Below the pieces are notes generated by a model. That model was not told the origin of the DNA. It saw only the letters and a program-made list of their open reading frames with translations, and made no database searches. This document shows, piece after piece, positions 58,244 through 64,000 of a stretch of DNA of 64,000 nucleotides (its first letter is position 1; each line of letters starts with the position of its first letter). The stretch lies in NCBI RefSeq assembly GCF_004348335.1, contig NZ_SMJW01000008.1, positions 1 through 64,000 of the forward strand, read 5' to 3'. The translations under genes and the position numbers were made by a program. The stretch comes from Actinomadura bangladeshensis. Its GTDB lineage: Bacteria > Actinomycetota > Actinomycetes > Streptosporangiales > Streptosporangiaceae.

Positions 58244-59002
58244 GATCGTCTCCCCGTAGTGCACTGGTGGACCTATCCCGCTGATCATGCCTTCCGAATG
58301 CGCAGATTTCCAGTGAGCCGATTGCATCCATGTTCGGCCTGCGGTGGAGGGTAACGATGGTCCGGATGGCGGCCATGAGGCGGCAGGGGATCACCGGACT
58401 TTGTGGAAAGTCGAGGGCCGGCGAGAATTTCACGTTTGAATGGCCACTGGCTTCACTGGAGTCCCAACTGTTCGCTCCCACCCCAGGAGTACGGGGTGGA
58501 CCAGACGACCTGGTAGACCATTACTCCGTCGGCCACATGCACCGACCGTCCGGCGGCGGCCGTCCAGAGCGACTTCCGCCGGCGGGCCGCGACGAGTTCG
58601 CAAACAAGATCCACCGTCGCATCAAGCCTTCACGCGCCCCGCTCCGACTCGGCGCACGGAATGGATCCGGTGAGCGGTACTAATGTCACGGCCCGAACCT
58701 CCGACAAGGGCGCGGCATGATAAGCAGGAGCGGCCGACCGACGTAGCCACAGTTTTATTACCCGTTTCGCGGCACGCACCCGTCACTACGATGTCACGGT
58801 GAGTCACCAATATTCCGATGGCGTTTGCCATTGGTCGGCAGAACACAGATCAATCTGAACTCCATGGCTTTTCGAGAACGTTCTTTCGCACCTTTTGCGT
58901 CCGGTAGGACGAGTTCGCCTGCGACCGCTTCTCGAGCGATCGTCCACCGCCCTGCTGGAAATTGGCGAATCGGCCCCATCCATTCGGATCGAGGAGATCT
59001 CG
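58244..59002. other. Long intergenic region between the SARP gene and the alpha/beta hydrolase
   Basis: About 760 nt without a recognisable gene. Short open frames occur (for example 58330-58683) but have no family look or good start. It is AT-richer than the coding DNA near 58740-58880. It must hold the divergent promoters of the SARP and hydrolase genes. No StrR-type site was found. It may mark the cluster edge. Confidence 0.5.
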
Positions 59003-59779
59003 ATGCGCAAAGTCGTTTCCCGGGACGGCACGACGATCGCTTACGAGAAGACCGGCGACGGCCCTCCGATCGTGCTTCTCAACGGCGCGTTCCGCGACCA
59101 CACGATCTTCGATCAGCTCGTTCCGGAACTGTCGCCGCACTGCACCGCCTACGTCTACGACCGCCGGGGACGCGGCGAAAGCGGCGACTCCCCCTCCTAC
59201 GCCGTCGCGCGCGAGATCGAGGACCTCGCAGCGGTGATCGACGAGGCCGGCGGCCGAGCGGTGGTGTTCGCCGGGTCCTGCGGCGCGAACCTGGCCCTCG
59301 AAGCGGCGCTGGCCGGCGTACCGATCACCAGGCTCGCGCTGCACGAGCCGTACTACCGGGTCGAAGGCCACCGCCGACCCGCCGCCGACTTCGCGGCCAA
59401 CCTCCGGGCCCTGCTGGCCGACGGCAAACGCGGTGAGGCGGCGGAGTACTTCCTCTCCGAGTTGATGGACCTCTCACCGGAAATGATCGCCGACTGGCGG
59501 CGGGGACCACTGTGGGCGGAGAACGAGGCGAACGCCCACACCCTCCTTTACGACACCGCGCTCTGCGGCGACTTCAACGTCCCCGTGCAACGGCTGGCCG
59601 CCCTCCGGATACCGGCCCTGGTGGTCAACAGCGACGGCACCAGCGATTGGTTCCGCGACGCGGCGCGGGCGACGGCGGCCGCACTCCCCAACGCGCGGGG
59701 AATGCAGCTGCCCGGTTCATGGCACCGGGTGCAGATGGACGTCCTCGCCCGCGTCCTGGCCGACTTCGCCACCACCTGA
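59003..59779 (+). CDS. Alpha/beta-fold hydrolase with Cys nucleophile elbow
   Basis: A 258-residue cytoplasmic hydrolase: MRKVVSRDGTTIAYEKTGDGPPIVLLNG, then VYDRRGRGESGDS. The elbow VVFAGSCGANLAL has Cys where most relatives have Ser. The acid is probably the Asp in VVNSDGTSDWF and the base the His in LPGSWHRVQ. The ATG at 59003 follows GAGGAG. It may be a housekeeping or edge gene. Cys-nucleophile relatives include dienelactone hydrolases, and some members are dehydrases or thioesterases. Confidence 0.83.
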   Translation: MRKVVSRDGTTIAYEKTGDGPPIVLLNGAFRDHTIFDQLVPELSPHCTAYVYDRRGRGESGDSPSYAVAREIEDLAAVIDEAGGRAVVFAGSCGANLALEAALAGVPITRLALHEPYYRVEGHRRPAADFAANLRALLADGKRGEAAEYFLSELMDLSPEMIADWRRGPLWAENEANAHTLLYDTALCGDFNVPVQRLAALRIPALVVNSDGTSDWFRDAARATAAALPNARGMQLPGSWHRVQMDVLARVLADFATT

Positions 59780-59843
59780 CAGCGGGTGTCCCTGCATCCG
59801 CGACCGCCGCCCGGAAGGGCCGGGTGCAGGTCCTGCGGGCCGA

Positions 59844-60695
59844 TCACTCGGCGGGCGCACCGCCGGGCTCGGAGGCAGGGGCCGTGAAGGGGGTGCGGGC
59901 GCTGGGGGCGCCGAGTTCGGGGCGGCCGCCGGTCTCGTAGCGGAAGGCGAAGGGGATGCCGGCGGCGGCGAGCGGGCGGGGGCGGTCCATGAGGTGGAAG
60001 TGCAGGTGGGGCTCGGAGGTGTTGCCGGAGTTGCCGACCTCGCCGAGCACGTCGCCCGCCCGGACGCGGTCGCCCTTCGCCACGCGGACGGAGCCGCGGC
60101 GCAGGTGCGCGAACACCGCGTACACGCCGCCGCCCAGGTCGAGGGTGACGGAGTTGCCGACGACGAACCGGCCGCCCGACAGGGTCAGCAGCGAGAGAAG
60201 CTGGCGGAAGAGCATCCCCTCGACCAGCAGGTAGAGGAGGCCGGGCCAGGAGTTCCGGCTCCAGTGGTCGCGCTGCCGGCCGCTCGCCTGGACGACGACG
60301 CCGTCGGCGGGCGCGAGGACGTCCTGCCCGAACGCCGGGAACGTCTCCGGGCGCGCCGCGAGCGGCCACCGGCGGAGCGGGGTCCACGGCCGTCCGGGAT
60401 CGGGCACGTGGACGAGGTCGATCGCGTACGTCTGGCCCAGCTCGTGGGTCCCGTGGCTGGGCACCTTGTCGGCGGGGCTGTTGACCGCCGCCCAGCGGCC
60501 CCGCACCGGGCTGCGCACCACGACCGGCTCGCGGTCCGGGCCGCCGCCGGGCACGAAGAACAGCACGATCCCCGCGACGATCAGGACGAGCCCGGCCCAC
60601 CAGAGCGCGCCGACGCCGTGCAGGGGTTCGGTGAAGCACACCAGCAGTCCGAGCAGCAGGAGCACCGTCCGGAAGCGGGCGATCGTCCTGAGCAT
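59844..60695 (-). CDS. Membrane-anchored M23 (LytM-type) peptidase
   Basis: 283 residues with two N-terminal hydrophobic segments (about 8-50: VLLLLGLLVCF and LWWAGLVLIVAGIVLFFV) and a peptidase M23 domain. Zinc ligands lie in SHGTHELGQTYAIDLV (His, Asp) and EPHLHFHL (HLH), with VFAHLRRGSV as the catalytic His region. It is active outside the membrane on peptidoglycan or as a fold-only relative. It lies 45 nt downstream of the ArsR-type gene in one transcript. Unrelated to the polyketide pathway as far as can be seen. Confidence 0.87.
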   Translation of the reverse strand: MLRTIARFRTVLLLLGLLVCFTEPLHGVGALWWAGLVLIVAGIVLFFVPGGGPDREPVVVRSPVRGRWAAVNSPADKVPSHGTHELGQTYAIDLVHVPDPGRPWTPLRRWPLAARPETFPAFGQDVLAPADGVVVQASGRQRDHWSRNSWPGLLYLLVEGMLFRQLLSLLTLSGGRFVVGNSVTLDLGGGVYAVFAHLRRGSVRVAKGDRVRAGDVLGEVGNSGNTSEPHLHFHLMDRPRPLAAAGIPFAFRYETGGRPELGAPSARTPFTAPASEPGGAPAE

Positions 60696-60740
60696 CTCTC
60701 TCTCCTCCGATCGGGTCGGTCGGCGGCGGGCGCCGCGCCG

Positions 60741-61241
60741 TCAGCGGCGGGCCGCCGCGAGGACGGTGAGCAGCGGCACCACCCGTTCGCCCGGGACGCC
60801 GTACTGCCCGCGCGCGGTGGTGCGCAGCCAGCCGGCGGCGACGAGCTGCCGCAGGTGGTGGTAGAGCTGGCCGGTCGTCCCGAGGCGTTCATGGGCGGCC
60901 AGCTCGGCGGTGGTGCGGGCGCCCTGGAGGATCTCGCGGAGCAGCAGCAGCCGCACCGGATGCGCCAGCGCGCTCAGCGTCTCGGCGGCCTGCGACCAGT
61001 CGTCCGCCAGCAGGTCGTCCACCGGGTGGCCCTGCTGCCACTCGTAGTGCTCGCCGGCCGGCAGCGTCACCGAGCCGGTGAACAGCACGCCGCCGGGGTC
61101 GGCGACGCGGTCCTTCAGCCCGTCCAGCGCCCAGAAGGTGTCGTCGGGACGGTCCCGGCCGGCCGCCGGACGCGGCCCCTCCAGCCGGGCCACCCGCTCC
61201 TCCAGGCGCGCGACGCGATCCGCCAGGGTCTCCTCAACCAC
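60741..61241 (-). CDS. ArsR-like winged-helix transcriptional regulator
   Basis: 166 residues. The N-terminus is a short coiled-coil-like segment (LADRVARLEERVARLEG). The C-terminus is a winged helix of ArsR type (LSALAHPVRLLLLREILQG, TTAELAAHERLGTTGQLYHHLRQLVAAGWL). GTG start. The TACGTA-type palindrome 12 nt upstream is a likely autoregulatory operator. Confidence 0.87.
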   Translation of the reverse strand: MVEETLADRVARLEERVARLEGPRPAAGRDRPDDTFWALDGLKDRVADPGGVLFTGSVTLPAGEHYEWQQGHPVDDLLADDWSQAAETLSALAHPVRLLLLREILQGARTTAELAAHERLGTTGQLYHHLRQLVAAGWLRTTARGQYGVPGERVVPLLTVLAAARR

Positions 61242-61252
61242 GACTCCACTAT

Positions 61253-61266
61253 TACGTAATTACGTA
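61253..61266. promoter_or_regulatory. Palindromic operator candidate upstream of the ArsR-like gene
   Basis: TACGTAATTACGTA is a perfect 14-bp palindrome in an AT-rich patch, 12 nt from the GTG start. Its position fits autorepression by the ArsR-like protein. Confidence 0.6.
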
Positions 61267-61529
61267 CAATCGGCAAGTTGCCCTGCCCTTCACTCCGCCG
61301 TCCTCCGGACGACCTGGTCCGGCGACGCCCGGACGGCGGGCGCAAGGTCGGCGCCGATCTTCGAAAAGTTTCGGATGCTGATCACGCGTGCGGTCCGGCT
61401 CGTGACGTTCTGACCACTGAAAGCCGATGGAAACGGTTGACGGTAGGGACGCTTGGGGTTATTTTCCTGTCTACTCTCGAAAAGCTATCGAAAAGTTTCG
61501 AGGTCGCTCCCCCACTGAGGAGACCGCCG

Positions 61530-64000
61530 ATGGGCAGATCCCCGCGGACGTGGAAAGTCCTCCTGACCCTGGTCCCTACCGTCGTCGCCTTCACCGCCGT
61601 GCCCGCCGCCGCGATGGCCGCGGCCGGACCGGCCGGCCATGGAAAGCCCCGCCACGCCGACCCGGAGTCCTACATCTCGTTCCGCGGCGGGCGCGGCTAC
61701 TTCCCGCTCGTCGAGCACGGCAGGGCAGCGCCGCTGGTGGTCAGCGGCGCCGACTTTCCCGGCGTCGTGCGCGTCGTCGGCGACCTCCAGTCCGACGTCG
61801 AGCGCGTGACCGGCGTGAAACCGCAGATCGCGCAGGCCGTCGATGCCGTTGAAGGCAGGGTGCCGTCCGGCCGGGACATCGTCATCGTCGGGACGATCGG
61901 CAAGAGCCCGCTCATCAACGACCTCGTCTCGTCCGGCAAGCTCGACGTGAACGGCATCGCGGGCAAGTGGGAGACGACGCTCGAACAGGTCGTCGACCAC
62001 CCGATGCCGGGCGTGCGCCGCGCCTTCGTGATCGCCGGCAGCGACCAGCGCGGGACGATCTACGGCGCGTACGACGTCTCGAAGAACATCGGCGTCTCGC
62101 CCTGGTACTTCTGGGACGACGTCCCGTCGCGGCACCGGCGCGCGCTGTACGTCAAGCCGGGCCGACACACCCAGGGCACTCCGGCGGTGAAGTACCGGGG
62201 ATTCTTCATCAACGACGAGAATCCCGCGCTGAACCGGTGGGCGCCGAAGTTCTTCGGGAACGGCAAGGCGCCCGGCTATCCGAACGGCTTCAACCACGAG
62301 TTCTACGCCAAGATCTTCGAGACGATGCTCCGGCTGAAGGCCAACTACCTGTGGCCGGCGGTCTGGGGGCGGGCGTTCGCCGAGGACGATCCGCTGAACC
62401 ACGCGACCGCGAAGAAGTACGGCGTGGTCATGGGGACCTCCCACGAGGCGCCGATGATGCGCGGCATCGAGGAGTGGAACCGGCACGCCGTCCCCGCCCA
62501 GCGGGACGCGGACGGCACCATCGTCAAGCCCGGCCACGACCCGTACGGCGGCACGGGCGAATGGAGCTACCGCCGTAACGCCGCCGCCATCGAGAAGTAC
62601 TGGAGAGACGGCGTCCAGCGGATGGCCGACGAGGACTTCGAGGGCGTCGTCACGCTCGGCATGCGCGGGAACGGCGACGTCAGCCTCCCGGACGGCGACG
62701 GCATCGACCTGATGCGCAGCATCATCGCCAAGGAGCGCGAGATCCTCGGCGACGTCACCGGCAAGGACCCGACCGCCACCCCGCAGGTGTGGACGCTCTA
62801 CAAGGAGGTCCAGCGGTACTGGGACCGGGGGCTGCGCGTGCCCGACGACGTCACGGTCGTCTTCACCGACGACAACTGGGGCAACATGCGCAAGATGCCC
62901 GATCAGAGCCTGCCGGCGCGCACCGGCGGGTACGGGCTCTACTACCACTTCGACTACGTCGGCGGCGGCCGCAACTACAAGTGGGTCGACACCGCGCAGC
63001 TCGGCAACACCTGGGAGCAGCTGCACCAGTCCTACCAGTACGGCATCCGCAACCTGTGGGTGGCGAACGTCGGCGACATGAAGAACGACGAGCTGCCGCT
63101 CCAGTTCTTCCTCGACTACGCGTGGAACCCCGACAAGTGGCCGCTGCGGAACCTGAAGGAATGGGAGCGGCAGTACGCCGCGCAGAACTTCGGCACCGAG
63201 CACGCGGACGAGATCGCCGACGTCCTCGACACGTACGGGAACCTCCAGGCGCTGCGCAAGCCGGAACTGCTGAACCGCCGCATCACCGTCGACCCGGACA
63301 AGGACCTGTCGACCGACTCCGGCGCGGTCGTCTACGACGACGAGCAAACGCCGTTCTACCTGAACCAGTACAGGGAAATGGCCACCGTCACCGCACGGTG
63401 GAAGCGCCTGGCCGCACAAGCGGAACGGATACGCGAACAACTGCCCAAGGCGTACCAGGACGCCTACTACCAGCTCGTCCACTACCAGGTGAAGGCGACC
63501 GCGAACCTGTACGAGCTGCGGGAAGCCGAGTTCACGAACATCCTGTACGCCAAGCAGGGACGGGCCGCCACCAACGAGTACGCCGACCTCGCCGAGGCCC
63601 GTTTCGCCGACGACCAGGCGATGTCGGACCACTACAACACCGGACTCGCCGGCGGGAAATGGAACGGCTTCCAGAGCCAGCCGCACATCGGCTACGGCGA
63701 CGTCGAGCGGTACGGCCCGAACGCGCCCTGGCAGCAGCCCGAGCGCGACAACGTGGCCCTGCCGGACGAGATCTTCCCCAAGCTCCAGCGGATCGACGTC
63801 CCGGACGGCGCCGACATGGGCGTCGCCATCGACGGCTCCGACGCGTGGTGGCCGAACGCGAAGTCCGCGGCCGTCCTGCCGGAGTTCAGCCCCTACCAGA
63901 GCGGCCCCGCGCAGTACATCGAGGTGTTCAACCGCGGGTCCGACCCGTTCCAGTACAAGATCTCCCCCGCCGAGCCCTGGGTGCGGGTGACCCACGACCG
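61530..64000 (+). CDS. Glycosyl hydrolase family 115 protein (secreted), truncated by the window end
   Basis: The first 823 codons; no stop before the window edge. A Sec-type signal peptide (WKVLLTLVPTVVAFTAVPAAAMA) is followed by the GH115 catalytic region: VKYRGFFINDENPALNRW, MLRLKANYLWPAVWG, GTSHEAPMMRG, WTLYKEVQRYWDRG and FTDDNWGNMRK. GH115 enzymes remove glucuronic acid from xylan. The ATG at 61530 follows GAGGAGA. It is probably a biomass-degradation gene outside the antibiotic cluster. Confidence 0.9.
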   Translation, partial: MGRSPRTWKVLLTLVPTVVAFTAVPAAAMAAAGPAGHGKPRHADPESYISFRGGRGYFPLVEHGRAAPLVVSGADFPGVVRVVGDLQSDVERVTGVKPQIAQAVDAVEGRVPSGRDIVIVGTIGKSPLINDLVSSGKLDVNGIAGKWETTLEQVVDHPMPGVRRAFVIAGSDQRGTIYGAYDVSKNIGVSPWYFWDDVPSRHRRALYVKPGRHTQGTPAVKYRGFFINDENPALNRWAPKFFGNGKAPGYPNGFNHEFYAKIFETMLRLKANYLWPAVWGRAFAEDDPLNHATAKKYGVVMGTSHEAPMMRGIEEWNRHAVPAQRDADGTIVKPGHDPYGGTGEWSYRRNAAAIEKYWRDGVQRMADEDFEGVVTLGMRGNGDVSLPDGDGIDLMRSIIAKEREILGDVTGKDPTATPQVWTLYKEVQRYWDRGLRVPDDVTVVFTDDNWGNMRKMPDQSLPARTGGYGLYYHFDYVGGGRNYKWVDTAQLGNTWEQLHQSYQYGIRNLWVANVGDMKNDELPLQFFLDYAWNPDKWPLRNLKEWERQYAAQNFGTEHADEIADVLDTYGNLQALRKPELLNRRITVDPDKDLSTDSGAVVYDDEQTPFYLNQYREMATVTARWKRLAAQAERIREQLPKAYQDAYYQLVHYQVKATANLYELREAEFTNILYAKQGRAATNEYADLAEARFADDQAMSDHYNTGLAGGKWNGFQSQPHIGYGDVERYGPNAPWQQPERDNVALPDEIFPKLQRIDVPDGADMGVAIDGSDAWWPNAKSAAVLPEFSPYQSGPAQYIEVFNRGSDPFQYKISPAEPWVRVTHD

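Noticed and set aside
61485-63995. An 836-codon minus-strand frame opposite the GH115 gene
   Set aside because: The plus strand encodes a signal peptide and GH115 motifs. The antisense frame shows no family pattern.

Overview
The window is high-GC actinomycete DNA: overlapping start/stop codons, frequent GTG and TTG starts, and very GC-rich third codon positions. Most of it is one secondary-metabolite gene cluster of about 58 kb. The genus cannot be fixed; a rare actinomycete is an inference only.

Layout. (1) 541-5891, plus strand: two HEAT/FGE-like proteins flanking a phytanoyl-CoA dioxygenase-type protein, an MFS exporter and a small flavin/F420-split-barrel protein. (2) 6079-9649: NDP-hexose 3-dehydrase, dTDP-glucose 4,6-dehydratase and a glycosyltransferase. 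(3) 18231 down to 9709, minus strand: one long tightly coupled operon holding a second glycosyltransferase, the minimal type II polyketide synthase (KS-alpha, KS-beta, ACP) and five deoxysugar genes (4-ketoreductase, N-methyltransferase, aminotransferase, epimerase, 3-ketoreductase). (4) 18427-23728: ABC exporter, an SDR, a secreted hydrolase lacking its serine nucleophile, and the thymidylyltransferase. (5) 24084-31142: divergent operons with GNAT, adenylosuccinate-lyase homologue, amidase, glutamine-synthetase homologue, 2x[4Fe-4S] ferredoxin and a 625-residue unknown. This is the gene content of the hydrazine/diazo cassettes known from kinamycin and fosfazinomycin. (6) 31198-45285: oxygenases and cyclases. 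They include a didomain ABM protein of the JadG/GilOII/AlpJ ring-opening type, five flavin monooxygenases (one fused to an aromatase/cyclase), an O-methyltransferase, a C9-type ketoreductase and a TcmI/JadI-like cyclase. (7) 45381-58243: a StrR-type regulator, a protoporphyrinogen-oxidase-like flavoprotein, a sixth flavin hydroxylase, a gamma-glutamyl hydrolase homologue, a CMD protein, a sulfotransferase homologue, the NDP-hexose 2,3-dehydratase, an AraC regulator, an acyltransferase, an acyl-CoA carboxyltransferase and a SARP regulator. (8) 59003-64000: apparently cluster edge or housekeeping (alpha/beta hydrolase, M23 peptidase, ArsR regulator, truncated GH115).

How the parts fit (inference). 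The type II PKS with ketoreductase and cyclases should make an angucycline-type aromatic. The ABM enzyme and flavin oxygenases would open and contract ring B towards a benzofluorene, and the hydrazine cassette would supply an N-N unit. The sugar genes encode every step to a 2,3,4,6-tetradeoxy-4-(dimethylamino)hexose, with a 4-ketoreductase that could give a second, neutral sugar, and there are two glycosyltransferases. The predicted product is a glycosylated diazo- or hydrazine-modified benzofluorene, related to but not identical with kinamycin or lomaiviticin.

Regulation. The StrR-like regulator and four sites matching the StrR consensus (GTTCGACTG, 11 nt, CAGTCGAAC) sit in front of the PKS/sugar, diazo, oxygenase/ketoreductase and 2,3-dehydratase transcription units. 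This indicates a single regulon covering the cluster.
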